From Chitinophagaceae bacterium (lineage in GTDB: Bacteria > Bacteroidota > Bacteroidia > Chitinophagales > Chitinophagaceae), in the NCBI GenBank assembly GCA_021299955.1, contig JAJTFQ010000021.1, positions 1 to 37,699 on the forward strand: DNA of 37,699 bases. Direction: 5' to 3'. Shown piece after piece: positions 15,392 through 24,372 of this stretch. The notes beneath the pieces are model-generated. The model was not told where the DNA came from. It worked only from the letters and a program-made list of their open reading frames with translations, and ran no database searches. Positions within the stretch are counted from its first letter, which is position 1; every line of letters begins with the position of its first letter. Made by a program: the position numbers and the translations under genes.

Positions 15392-15904
15392 TCATTTAAC
15401 ACCCAGCGCCTTCAAAATATCGTCGCTTTTGTCCAGTTTAGGGTCGGCAAATATAATGGTAATTCCTTCACTTTTGTCTAAAATAAAATCATACTGACGC
15501 TCAGTGGCCAGCTTCTGAATGGCATTGTACACCTTGTCCTGTATCGGCTTTACCAGCTCCTGACGTCGCTTGAACAGGTCGCCCTCGAAACCGAACCTGC
15601 GCTTCTGCAGATCACGCAGTTCCTTTTCGCGGTTGAAGAGTTCATCCTCACGCTTCCTGCGCAACGTCTCGCTGAGCATGACCTGCTCCGCCTCGAAACT
15701 CCTGTACATCGCATCTAGTTGCGCCTGCTTCGCCTCGATCTCCTTTTGCCACTGCTCACTCGCCAGATCCAGTTTCTGCTGTGCCTCCTTGTATTCCGGC
15801 ATCCGGTCAAGGATATACTTGGTGTCTATGACGGCATAACGCTGCGCCGATGCGGAAAACGTAGTCAGTCCGATGAACAGCGCAGAAAGGATCCAATGCT
15901 TCAT
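15392..15904 (-). CDS. OmpH/Skp-family periplasmic chaperone, copy B
   Basis: A protein of 170 residues with a short signal peptide (MKHWILSALFIGLTTFSASA then Q). 'RYAVIDTKYILDRMPEYKEAQQKLD' follows, then a long charged helix rich in Glu, Lys, Arg and Gln, and a C-terminal 'YDFILDKSEGITIIFADPKLDKSDDIL', the usual second half of the OmpH fold. It lies 36 bases after bamA and 74 bases before copy A, all on one strand. Paired OmpH genes behind bamA are common in Bacteroidota. The two copies differ in sequence, so they may form distinct trimers. Confidence 0.9.
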   Translation of the reverse strand: MKHWILSALFIGLTTFSASAQRYAVIDTKYILDRMPEYKEAQQKLDLASEQWQKEIEAKQAQLDAMYRSFEAEQVMLSETLRRKREDELFNREKELRDLQKRRFGFEGDLFKRRQELVKPIQDKVYNAIQKLATERQYDFILDKSEGITIIFADPKLDKSDDILKALGVK

Positions 15905-15940
15905 GGCCGCGATATTTATTGTGTATAGATTATGGTGGGT

Positions 15941-18655
15941 TTATTCAGGTTCGAAACCAAGCATGAAGGTAAATTTGCTGGCATCTCTGAGCTTGCCGGT
16001 CGCAGTTACCCGGTCAAGGCCAATGCCATAGTCAAATCCGAGCAGACCGAACATCGGCAGGAAGAAACGGACACCTACGCCCACAGAACGCCTCAGCTCG
16101 AAAGGATTCCACTGCTTGACACTATACCAGCCGTTGGCCGCCTCGAAGAAGGCCAGACCGAAGATCGTACTGCTCGGGTTCGTGACGAACGGATACCTCA
16201 ACTCCATCGTATACTTGTTGAAGATGGTGAAGAAGTTCGAGGCACGGGAGATATCTGGATTGATCGTCGGATCAGAGACCTGGTAGACCGGATAGCCTCG
16301 ATGTGCGATGATATCATATCCAAGGACACCAAAGTTGTTGGTCAGACCGGCATCCCCCACCTGGAAACGTTCGAAAGGAGAGATCGGCAGATCTTTGTTG
16401 TACCGGCCCATGAAACCATACTTGGCAGCAAAACGGAGTACGAACTGCCTCGACTTATCTTCTCCCGTGGCACGGCCCAGCGGAACGAACCACTCAGCAT
16501 TGAAGCGCCACTTATGATACTCCACCAGCTTATAGATATCATTCTGATCGATACCCAGGAACGATGACCATGGCGGTGTGAAGGCACCACTCAACATAAA
16601 GTTCGAACCACTCCGCGGGAAGATCGGCTGGTCAACAGATGCGCGCGACAGCGCAATGCGCAGGTTGAGGTTGGACGACTTACCCGTCGAGAAGGTCGGG
16701 AAGATGGCATAGTTCCTCGACTCGTAATTGATGTAACTCAGCGTGTACACCAGCGTGAAGAAGTCATCCGGCCACTTCAACTGCTTACCCAGGGAAATGG
16801 AACCACCCGTCGTATTCAGGAACGAGGAATCAGCGTAATTACGATCGAACATCCCCGTGTAGGGGTTGTATGCATTGGAGAATCGGGTGTTGAAGATGCT
16901 GACCGTGAAGGAGTTCCGCTTTTTTCCACCTAACCAGGGTTCGGTGAACGAAAAGTTGAGCGATCGGAAGAAGCGTCCGTTCGACTGGAACCTCAGACTC
17001 AGCTTCTGGCCACCACCGGAGGGCAGGGGATCCCACGACTCCTTACTGAAGATGTTCTTGATCGAAAAATTATTGAAGGTCACACCGAGCGTTCCCGTCA
17101 GGCCGATATTACCGCCCCATCCTGCACTCAGTTCAAGCTGGTCAGAAGACTTCTCCTCCAATGAATAGTTGATATCCACCGTTCCGTCCTCCTGGTTGGG
17201 CACGGGATTGATGCCGATCTTCTCCTGGTTGAAATAACCAAGCTGCGAAAGTTCCCGCTGGGTTCGAATGATGTCCGACCGGCTGAACTTTTCGCCGGGC
17301 AATGTACGGATCTCCCGGCGGATGACGTATTCGCGGGTTTTGTCGTTGCCTTCGATCTTGATGTTCTTGATGGTGGCCTGCGGGCCTTCCATGATGCGGA
17401 TCTCGTGATCGATGGTGTCGTTGTACACCGAAGTCTCCACCGGATCGATCTGGAAGAACAGATACCCGTTGTCCATATACAGCGAGCTGATGTCTCCGCC
17501 CTCCTGCGAGAGCTGCTTGCCGAGTTTCTTGTTAAGCGTCTCGATATTGTAGATCTCGCCCTTACGAATGCCTAGCAACATATTCAGGATAGAATCGGGA
17601 TACTTCGTGTTGCCCTTCCAGGTCATATTGCCGAAATAGTAGCGCTTGCCCTCATCTACCTTCAGGGCCACGTTCAGGTTGCCCTTGCGGTCATAATACT
17701 GCGTATCCGATGCGATCACGGCATCGCGGTAGCCGATGGAATTATAGTATTCCAGGACCTTCTCCTTGTCTTCGCGATACTTTTTATCATTGAACTTGGC
17801 GGAACCAAAACGGAAGCGGAACCATGGCTCGAGGTACTGAAGGGTCTGCGTTGGTATCAGGAACTTCTTCTCCTGGACGAATTGCCTGGCAGACATGCCG
17901 CTGACCTGACCATAAGGAGTCCATATGCTGTCCGGCTGCAGGGTGAATCGCATCCGCTCCTTCGTCCCCTTCATTTTCTTCTTCAGCTTGGTCTCCTCAA
18001 CGGAATTGTTGCCAAAGAAATGCACCTGATCGATCCGGACCTTGTTTCCCTTGTCGATCTGAAACTCCAGAATGACGCGACCTGCCGCATTCGGATCGGG
18101 TAGCTCCTTGATCTTTGTCTCTGCACCCTGGAATCCCTTCTCCGTGTAATACTTCGAGATGGCTTCGAGAGCCGACAGACGCATATTATCGGTGACCACA
18201 CGGCTTTTGAACAGGCCTACTTTATCCTTCAATTCCTCAGCCTCCCCTTTGCGGATGCCCGAGAAACGGAAATCCGATAGCATGGGGCGCTCCTGGGCGA
18301 CGATCTCCACCCAGATGTTCCGGTCCTCCAGTTTGGTGATGAAGATGTTGATGTTGGTGAACATGTTCTGCGCCCAAAGCTTGTTGATGGCCTTGGCGAA
18401 GTTGTCACCCCCCGGAATGGTCACCTCATCTCCGACCGAAAGGCCGGACACGGAAATGACAATGGCCGCATCAAATTTCACGTTACCCGTGACCTTGATA
18501 TCGGCAATGGTATATTTTCTGGGGATCTTGGCCTCAAAAATGGCCAACAGCTCCGGATCCACCGAGGCTGGCGGTATGGTGTCCGTCTGTGCAAACCCGG
18601 AGAAAGCCGAGAGTGTAAAAAGAAAAAGGCCAAGGAACGACAGGGTCCGCTTCAT
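15941..18655 (-). CDS. bamA: Outer membrane protein assembly factor BamA
   Basis: A protein of 904 residues. The start at 18655 gives a clean signal peptide (MKRTLSFLGLFLFTLSAFSGFA then Q); an earlier in-frame start adds eight residues without improving it. A periplasmic region of POTRA repeats covers roughly residues 45-475; one repeat holds 'IKNIKIEGNDKTREYVIRREI' followed by 'LSQLGYFNQEKI'. A 16-strand type beta-barrel makes up the rest, with 'SAGWGGNIGLTGTLGVTFNNFS' and 'FERFQVGDAGL' near the lid-loop region. It inserts beta-barrel proteins into the outer membrane. It has a long insert between POTRA units (around 'FRFRFGSAKFNDKKYREDK'), usual in this phylum. Located between uppS and the ompH pair. 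Confidence 0.95.
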   Translation of the reverse strand: MKRTLSFLGLFLFTLSAFSGFAQTDTIPPASVDPELLAIFEAKIPRKYTIADIKVTGNVKFDAAIVISVSGLSVGDEVTIPGGDNFAKAINKLWAQNMFTNINIFITKLEDRNIWVEIVAQERPMLSDFRFSGIRKGEAEELKDKVGLFKSRVVTDNMRLSALEAISKYYTEKGFQGAETKIKELPDPNAAGRVILEFQIDKGNKVRIDQVHFFGNNSVEETKLKKKMKGTKERMRFTLQPDSIWTPYGQVSGMSARQFVQEKKFLIPTQTLQYLEPWFRFRFGSAKFNDKKYREDKEKVLEYYNSIGYRDAVIASDTQYYDRKGNLNVALKVDEGKRYYFGNMTWKGNTKYPDSILNMLLGIRKGEIYNIETLNKKLGKQLSQEGGDISSLYMDNGYLFFQIDPVETSVYNDTIDHEIRIMEGPQATIKNIKIEGNDKTREYVIRREIRTLPGEKFSRSDIIRTQRELSQLGYFNQEKIGINPVPNQEDGTVDINYSLEEKSSDQLELSAGWGGNIGLTGTLGVTFNNFSIKNIFSKESWDPLPSGGGQKLSLRFQSNGRFFRSLNFSFTEPWLGGKKRNSFTVSIFNTRFSNAYNPYTGMFDRNYADSSFLNTTGGSISLGKQLKWPDDFFTLVYTLSYINYESRNYAIFPTFSTGKSSNLNLRIALSRASVDQPIFPRSGSNFMLSGAFTPPWSSFLGIDQNDIYKLVEYHKWRFNAEWFVPLGRATGEDKSRQFVLRFAAKYGFMGRYNKDLPISPFERFQVGDAGLTNNFGVLGYDIIAHRGYPVYQVSDPTINPDISRASNFFTIFNKYTMELRYPFVTNPSSTIFGLAFFEAANGWYSVKQWNPFELRRSVGVGVRFFLPMFGLLGFDYGIGLDRVTATGKLRDASKFTFMLGFEPE

Positions 18656-18733
18656 CCGGGTTACTTTACGAAGGGGCAAAATAACTGCTTTTTGTGTAAT
18701 GGTATGTTAAAGAAGGGGCATTCACCCCTGTGA

Positions 18734-19495
18734 TCACGCATTCGCATCGACTTCCTCCTGTAATTGACGGCCCGTCTTTCCAAATCTCCGCTCACGGCCC
18801 TGGTAGTCGATGATGGCTTCATAGAGGTGCTCCTTCCGGAAATCCGGCCAGCGCGTCGATGTAAAATACAGCTCCGCATATGCCAGCTGGTACAGCAGGA
18901 AATTGCTGATGCGATATTCCCCGCTCGTCCGGATCATCAGCTCGGGATCCGGAAATCCGCTGGTGGCGAGGTAGTTCTGCAGGGTATCCTGACCGATGGC
19001 GTCCGGATCTACCTTGCCTTCCTTTACATCCCTTGCGATCCGTTTCACCGCATTGACAAGCTCCCACCTGGAACTGTAACTCAGCGCCATCACCAGATTC
19101 AGACCCGTGTTCGCAGCTGTCATCTCCAGGGCCTCAGAAAGCGCCTGTTTGGCGTAGTCTGGTAACATCGACATATCACCTATGACATGCAGACGTATAT
19201 TGTTACGATTCAGGATCGGTACCTCCTTGCGGATGGTCTCCACCAGCAACTCCATCAGCCCGGTCACCTCCGGTTCAGGCCTGTCCCAGTTCTCCGTGGA
19301 AAAAGCATACAGCGTCAGATACTCCACATTCAGCTCCGCGCACCCTTCGACGATGTTGCGCACACTCTCCACGCCGTGGAAATGACCGTAGAGGCGATCC
19401 TGTCCCTGCTCCTGGGCCCAACGTCCATTGCCGTCCATAATGATGGCGATGTGTCGGGGCAGCCGTTGCAGATCGATCTTCTCCTTGGATGTCAT
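18734..19495 (-). CDS. uppS: Isoprenyl transferase (undecaprenyl diphosphate synthase)
   Basis: A cis-prenyltransferase of 253 residues that makes the C55 lipid carrier for peptidoglycan and surface glycans. It has 'HIAIIMDGNGRWA' with the catalytic Asp21, 'YLTLYAFSTENWDRP', and the C-terminal 'DPELMIRTSGEYRISNFLLYQLAYAELYFT', 'WPDF' and 'RERRFGKTG'. One member of a usual triplet (Arg-Thr-Ser-Gly-Glu) is intact, so activity is expected. It has its own promoter and is followed by bamA after 78 bases on the same strand. Confidence 0.95.
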   Translation of the reverse strand: MTSKEKIDLQRLPRHIAIIMDGNGRWAQEQGQDRLYGHFHGVESVRNIVEGCAELNVEYLTLYAFSTENWDRPEPEVTGLMELLVETIRKEVPILNRNNIRLHVIGDMSMLPDYAKQALSEALEMTAANTGLNLVMALSYSSRWELVNAVKRIARDVKEGKVDPDAIGQDTLQNYLATSGFPDPELMIRTSGEYRISNFLLYQLAYAELYFTSTRWPDFRKEHLYEAIIDYQGRERRFGKTGRQLQEEVDANA

Positions 19496-19511
19496 ATGCT
19501 GAAATAATGTG

Positions 19512-19545
19512 CAAAGATACTACTATGCCGGGAAGATGGACCAAA
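19512..19545 (-). promoter_or_regulatory. Promoter of uppS (and possibly bamA-ompH-ompH)
   Basis: On the minus strand: TTTG (19542-19545), a 22-base spacer, TATCTTTG (19512-19519), and the start codon about 16 bases downstream at 19495. Both elements match the Bacteroidota consensus. Confidence 0.65.
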
Positions 19546-19563
19546 AACAGCAAGGGCAGGCAA

Positions 19564-20409
19564 TTACTCCGGACATCGGTAAGACGAAAGCGAGAGAGAG
19601 ATGCCTGCCTGAACGAAAATGTACTGGTCGCGTTGAGCGCTGAAACCCCGCTGACGACCGGCGAACCCGATCGGCGTACCGGTATCGCCCGACCGGTCCT
19701 GTAACTGATAAGCCACGGATACGCTGCCATCCGGACGAGGCGAGAAGGCTCCTGCACCTGCATAGGTGCTACTGACATCGTCCAGATAATCGGTGGTCGT
19801 GAACCGATGCGTCGCCTCCAGTACCAGGTTGATATTACGCGTCAGATTGTACTTGACGCCCATCCCGATCGGAAAGGAAAAAGCCATGTTCCGGTAAAAG
19901 GTACGCTCCGGATACATGGACGACCCCTGGCCCTCCGTACCCAGTGGCCGCAGGAAATGCTTCTCCCCGTCGATAAACGCATACGGATTGAAATTGAAGA
20001 TCCCGGCACCCAGCGTCACATAGGGCGTGAAAAAGAACTCGTCGCTCCAGGGCTCGAACCGGAAGAAGTTGAAATCACCCTGCAGCCCGACCTCGAAGAG
20101 GTGCGTGTTGAAACTCAGATTCCGCCGGCGGTTGAATTCAATATCGCTGTAACGGTCAGAATATCCCAGCTCCGCATAGTTGGCCGCCAGTCGCACCGCC
20201 ACATAGTTCCCGATCTGCTTGCGCATGAAAAACCCGACAGATGGCTTGGGGCGATTCACGGCGGCCCGGTTGTTCAGATCGCCGAAATAATGGGCAGCGC
20301 CAAACGTGATGCCGATCTCCCCCTCATGGACGAACGACTGCGGCTGGCCCGACACAAAGCCGGCCCTCAACAACAGCACGCAACAAACGATGAACGGAAT
20401 TCTTCCCAT
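19564..20409 (-). CDS. DUF6089-family outer-membrane beta-barrel protein
   Basis: A protein of 281 residues. The start at 20409 yields a signal peptide (MGRIPFIVCCVLLLRAGFVSG then Q) and lies only about ten bases from a -7 box; a longer in-frame start at 20451 would add 14 residues and bury the promoter. The mature part has alternating strands with aromatic residues: 'EIGITFGAAHYFGDLNNR', 'FFMRKQIGNYVAVRLAANYAEL', 'FTPYVTLGAGIFNFNPYA' and 'FSFPIGMGVKYNLTRNINLVLEATHRFTTTDYLDDVS'. This is the pattern of the DUF6089 proteins found between nadK and uppS across Bacteroidota. Its role is unknown; an outer-membrane location is inferred. Confidence 0.85.
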   Translation of the reverse strand: MGRIPFIVCCVLLLRAGFVSGQPQSFVHEGEIGITFGAAHYFGDLNNRAAVNRPKPSVGFFMRKQIGNYVAVRLAANYAELGYSDRYSDIEFNRRRNLSFNTHLFEVGLQGDFNFFRFEPWSDEFFFTPYVTLGAGIFNFNPYAFIDGEKHFLRPLGTEGQGSSMYPERTFYRNMAFSFPIGMGVKYNLTRNINLVLEATHRFTTTDYLDDVSSTYAGAGAFSPRPDGSVSVAYQLQDRSGDTGTPIGFAGRQRGFSAQRDQYIFVQAGISLSLSSYRCPE

Positions 20410-20418
20410 GGCGGATGG

Positions 20419-20426
20419 CAAAAGTA
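20419..20426 (-). promoter_or_regulatory. -7 box directly before the DUF6089 gene
   Basis: On the minus strand this reads TACTTTTG, a full TAnnTTTG match, followed by the ATG at 20409 after only nine bases. The mRNA would be nearly leaderless. T-rich TTTTTTG sequences lie upstream as possible -33 elements. Confidence 0.55.
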
Positions 20427-20464
20427 ACCGATGATCCTTTAACGAAAACAAAAAACGGAACCCT

Positions 20465-21343
20465 TCAGTTCCGGGCGTCCAGTCCCCAGGCCAGCTTGTC
20501 GCGCAGGGTCTGCAGGAAGGTGTTCTCCTGAAGCCGGATCAGACTGATCTTGAAGGATTCCTTCTTGACCGCCAGCTGGACCTTCCGGTCCACGATCTCC
20601 TTCCTCGAATCCATCGTACAGATCAACTGGTCGGTCCTGCCCTCCACTTCGAAGGAGATCACAGAATCGTCCGGCACCACAATGGGACGCACATTCAGAT
20701 TGTGAGGTGCCACCGGATTGATGATAAAACCGCCCGCATCAGGGAACAACAACGGACCATTGCAGCTGAGTGAATACCCGGTGGACCCGGTGGGTGTGGC
20801 AACGATCAGTCCGTCCGCCCAGTAATTATTCAACGGCTCCCCGTTCAGATAGGTATGGATCCGGATCATCGGGGAAACATCCCGCTTGTGGATGACAAAC
20901 TCGTTGAGGGCGTATGGCGTTTCACCGAACAGGGGCACATCCGCATCCAGGTGGATCAGGGTTCGCTTGTCGATCACATAGTTACGATCTGCCAGTGCCC
21001 GGACGGCCGCATCCAGGTTCTCCTTACCCAAGCTCGCCAGGAATCCCAGCCTGCCGAAATTAATGCCGAGGACAGGGATATTCTTATTCCGGACCAGGGT
21101 GACGGTGTCGAGCAGCGTGCCGTCGCCACCCAGACTGACCAGGCAATCGAAATGCTCATCCAGATCGGCAGAATGACGGAACACCGGGATGTCGGCCGAC
21201 CCCTCGATATGATGACTCACCTGATGAAAGATGTCTTCGTGGATCACCGGGGTGATGCGAACATTCCTGAGGGCTTCCAGCAGTTTATGGACATCCCCTG
21301 GCCGGACGCTTTCACCGCCACGGCTGTAGATCGCTACTTTCAT
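20465..21343 (-). CDS. nadK: NAD kinase
   Basis: An enzyme of 292 residues that phosphorylates NAD to NADP using ATP. Signature parts are 'LVSLGGDGTLLDTV' (GGDG motif with catalytic Asp), 'LGINFGRLGFLAS', 'ALNEFVIHKRD', and 'ADGLIVATPTGSTGYSLSCNGPLLFP'. The ATG at 21343 (MKVAIYSRG) is preferred over an in-frame start five codons earlier. A -7-like TACTTTAG lies at 21347-21354, immediately before it. The NAD kinase is followed on the same strand by the DUF6089 gene, an order widely kept in the phylum. Confidence 0.94.
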   Translation of the reverse strand: MKVAIYSRGGESVRPGDVHKLLEALRNVRITPVIHEDIFHQVSHHIEGSADIPVFRHSADLDEHFDCLVSLGGDGTLLDTVTLVRNKNIPVLGINFGRLGFLASLGKENLDAAVRALADRNYVIDKRTLIHLDADVPLFGETPYALNEFVIHKRDVSPMIRIHTYLNGEPLNNYWADGLIVATPTGSTGYSLSCNGPLLFPDAGGFIINPVAPHNLNVRPIVVPDDSVISFEVEGRTDQLICTMDSRKEIVDRKVQLAVKKESFKISLIRLQENTFLQTLRDKLAWGLDARN

Positions 21344-21382
21344 CCCGCTAAAGTACAACTTCCCCCGACAAACAGTCGCCCG

Positions 21383-22812
21383 TCAGAAGGGGTTCTTGTG
21401 GAAGAAGAAGCCCCCCTCCCTGAATTGATTGAAACTGAACTCGAGCCGCACGACCCAGTCATAGATGGTAATTACATCCAGTCCGAAGCCCCCCGTGTAC
21501 ATGAAGCGGTTGGCCAGGCGGTCATCCGCATTCCGCTGCGGATCATACACATAGCCGAAATCGGCAAAGGTCTTCGCATAGAACTGAAAGGGAATGACTC
21601 CATACGTTCTGGATTTCAGACCGGTGCGCAGGCGCCAGTCGGCGACCCGACGACGCAGCGTACTCCGTATGACCCCTCCCGCGACACCATCCACCACATA
21701 ATACTCCAGTCCCCGCAGGAACATATCACCATATCCCATCAGGTTCCTGTTCACAAAGGGCTGATCAAAGGGAAGTTTCAAACCCATATCCCCCTGCAAA
21801 CTGAAAAACAATTTGCGGGGGAGTGTCCAGTGCCTGGATCCCCGGGCGTTGAACTGCCAGAGATCGACAGGGCCTCCAACACCCATCCTGGTGAACTGAA
21901 ACTCGAAAGTGTGTCCACGGTTCGGATAGGGTATGTAATCCACATCCAGGTGCTGGAAATGGTAGTTGAGCATCGGATAGGAGACCGATCGATGGCCTTC
22001 GGCCAGAAATTCCGGATTGCGGCGCAGGATCGAATCCGACACCGATTCGCTGACGTAACCCAGACGGGCCGTATGCCGGTTGATCGACCCCTTCCGGTAC
22101 GAATAGGTGAGCCCCGCGTAGTACTGCCTGCGCATGAACTCGTCCGGGGCCTTGAAGAACTGCTGGCGATTGCCCAGGCTGCCGTAGTTGACCTCCCGCG
22201 TGAAGGACCTCGACAACTCGAAGCCGTATCCGTGGCGGAGCGATCGATCGGCAAAAGGATTGAAATATTTCAGGGTCAGCTGGCGGGCATATCCGTCAAT
22301 GACCCAGATATTGATCTTATCATTCCGCCCCGTGATATTGTCGCCCTTCAGTTTGATCCCATAGTTGACCCGCTCCAGGCTCGCGTCATACTGGTTGAGC
22401 CAGACGTTCCAGTTACGATCGATGGGCTTGAAATAAAAGAAGGGCCAGTAATACCACCGCTCCTTGAGTTCGACCATAATATCCAGCGTATCCCCCTCCC
22501 AGTGACAGGGCTGTACCGTCACGTCCACGAAAAGCGCCGTGTTGATGAGATTCTGACGGGTGGTACGTATGCCTGAAATGATGTCGGGCAGAGGTAGGAC
22601 CGGCCCTCTTCCAGGGCAAACTCCCGGCGGATAATGTGTGGGCGGGTCTTGCGGGCGCCCTGCACCAGGATGGTACGGATGGTGTGACGTACGTCCGGAT
22701 TGAGGGTGTCCGGACCTCCGGGTTCCATGGCAGCTGAAGGCTGTGCCGACGCCCGAACCACCGCCATCAGGCAGCAAATGATCAGCAAGAGGGGTTTCAC
22801 AGGCACCAACAT
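21383..22812 (-). pseudogene. POTRA/beta-barrel outer-membrane protein (BamA/TamA-like) with a one-base frameshift
   Basis: The start ATG at 22812 gives a signal peptide (MLVPVKPLLLIICCLMAVVRASA then Q). A POTRA-like segment 'HTIRTILVQGARKTRPHIIRREFALEEGRSYL' follows, after which the frame breaks. The next frame resumes with 'PDIISGIRTTRQNLINTALFVDVTVQ', normal POTRA continuation, and runs as a barrel to 21383, ending 'GFFFHKNPF'. The minus-strand sequence at the break reads CTACCTCTGCCCGAC. A single extra C (CTCCTG) would restore 'SYLLPDII'. The break is therefore best explained by loss of one base near 22590-22594. The barrel frame is otherwise uninterrupted for about 390 codons, which favours a sequencing error or very recent mutation. 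Its role is probably outer-membrane protein insertion or export, unproven. Confidence 0.8.
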
Positions 22813-22846
22813 GCCTGAAAATTACATGAATACGGGGAGCAGTAGG

Positions 22847-23506
22847 TCAGATGTTGAGATAATTCAACAGATGTTCCAAATTCGACTGCAATTCGTTGCG
22901 GAATAACTCCTCGCCCAGGTAGTAGCGGACAGTGTACTCATAGCGCTGAAAAGTGGCGACAATATCTGATACCTCCTCCCTGTTGATACGCAGGATCACC
23001 GTCAGACGCTGGCTGGCCGGGTCGTACCAGGTGTTGAGCTGCGTGATGATCGCATCGTTGGATTCCACCAGCCGGTTGATCTCACCCGGAGCATAAGTAT
23101 GCCTGTCCATTTCCAGGACCACCAAAGATCCACTCTCGGTCACCCCCGTAAATCTCGAAAGCTCACGCATCATCCCCTCCTGGGTGATCACGCCTTCGTA
23201 GTCGTCCTGTTCCGACAAGACGGCCACGACATCGGTATGCATCTCCCGGCTCCGCTTGACGGCCGTCAGGAATATATCATGGGTGTGTACGGAAACCTTC
23301 CGAAGCCGATCCGTCAGCGGCGCCAGTTCGGTATCCTCCGACAGGTCCAGCAGATCGTCCTCGGCAAGCAACCCGAGATAGCGGGCACCCTCTGTCACGG
23401 GCAGATGCCGTAACTTCCACTCCTCCATCTGGTGGAGTGCATGTCCGACGGAGTCGTGCGGACGAAGCACGGGGATTTCTCCCGAGATGAGTTGTTCGCA
23501 ATACAT
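22847..23506 (-). CDS. CBS-domain pair protein with C-terminal ACT-like region
   Basis: A cytoplasmic protein of 219 residues. Two CBS motifs fill the first ~120 residues ('VLRPHDSVGHALHQMEEWKLRHLPVTEGARYLGLLAEDDLLDL' as parts of the first; 'VVAVLSEQDDYEGVITQEGMMREL' in the second). CBS pairs usually sense adenosine nucleotides. The rest ('GSLVVLEMDRHTYAPGEINRLVES', 'LTVILRINREEVSDIVATFQRYEYTV') looks like an ACT-type regulatory fold. It sits 34 bases upstream of the POTRA protein gene. Genes of this type beside nadK are common in Bacteroidota; the ligand and target are not known. Confidence 0.85.
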   Translation of the reverse strand: MYCEQLISGEIPVLRPHDSVGHALHQMEEWKLRHLPVTEGARYLGLLAEDDLLDLSEDTELAPLTDRLRKVSVHTHDIFLTAVKRSREMHTDVVAVLSEQDDYEGVITQEGMMRELSRFTGVTESGSLVVLEMDRHTYAPGEINRLVESNDAIITQLNTWYDPASQRLTVILRINREEVSDIVATFQRYEYTVRYYLGEELFRNELQSNLEHLLNYLNI

Positions 23507-23545
23507 GAGACGCGTCTCCTCTTTGGATATGGAAGCCGAAAGACC

Positions 23546-24325
23546 TCAGCCGACGGGTTCCGTCTGCTTCAGCTTCAGCAGAAACTGTTTCAGAATGACG
23601 TTGAAATCATCCGGCAGCTCCATCATCGGTGCATGGCCGCACTTGTCAATGAAGTGCAGCTCGCTGCCGCGGATGAGCCGCTGGAACTCCCGGCCCACGT
23701 AGGGCGGGGTCACGATGTCGTTATTTCCCCAGATGAGCAGGGTCGGCTTATCGATCTCCTTGAGCTCGTCTGAGAGATTATTGCGGATGGCACTCTTGGC
23801 CAGCGCCAGGATCTTGATCACCTTCAGCCGCTCGTTGACGATGCCAAAGACCTCATCCACCAGTTCCTTGGTGGCTGTCCGGGGATCGTAGAAGGTTTGC
23901 TCGGTCTTATTCTTTATGTATTCATAGTCACCGCGCTTGGGATAGCTGTCGCCCATGCCGTGCTCGAAAAGACCGGAGCTGCCGGTCAGGATCAGTGAAC
24001 GTACCCGCTCCGGATGCTTCAGCACATACACCAGCGCCACGTGACCGCCCAGGGAATTACCCAGCAGATGAATATCGCGCAGATCCTTGTGCTCAATGAA
24101 CTTGTGCACGAACTTCTGAAGGCCTCCAACGGAGGTATGCAGCAGATCCAGATCGAAAAGCGGAAGGATCGGGACAATGACCCTGAAGCCCTCGTTCCGG
24201 AAATGGTCGATGATGCCGCGGAAATTGCTCATGGCGCCAAACAGCCCGTGAAGCAACAGCAGCGTCTCGCCCTGTCCCTCTTCTATGTACCTGAATTTAC
24301 CTTCCTGTTTGACCGAATAATCCAT
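23546..24325 (-). CDS. Alpha/beta-fold hydrolase
   Basis: A protein of 259 residues with a complete alpha/beta-hydrolase triad: Ser91 in 'GNSLGG', Asp203 in 'IWGNNDIVTPP', and His231 in 'DKCGHAPMMELP'. The oxyanion-type 'LLLLHGLFGAMSNF' is near the N-terminus. There is no signal peptide, so it is cytoplasmic. The start is the ATG at 24325; the preceding in-frame codon is TTG. A -7-like TATTTTAG is seen at 24360-24367 on the minus strand. The substrate cannot be told; esters or C-C hydrolase products are both possible. It is followed by the CBS gene after 39 bases. Confidence 0.85.
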   Translation of the reverse strand: MDYSVKQEGKFRYIEEGQGETLLLLHGLFGAMSNFRGIIDHFRNEGFRVIVPILPLFDLDLLHTSVGGLQKFVHKFIEHKDLRDIHLLGNSLGGHVALVYVLKHPERVRSLILTGSSGLFEHGMGDSYPKRGDYEYIKNKTEQTFYDPRTATKELVDEVFGIVNERLKVIKILALAKSAIRNNLSDELKEIDKPTLLIWGNNDIVTPPYVGREFQRLIRGSELHFIDKCGHAPMMELPDDFNVILKQFLLKLKQTEPVG

Positions 24326-24372
24326 CAAATTCTGGTTACTTGTGTTAGCAGTCCGTCCGCTAAAATAGTGGT

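Noticed and set aside
20855-22576. A 573-codon plus-strand frame antisense to nadK and the POTRA barrel gene
   Set aside because: It crosses two real genes on the other strand, and its translation has no domain features.
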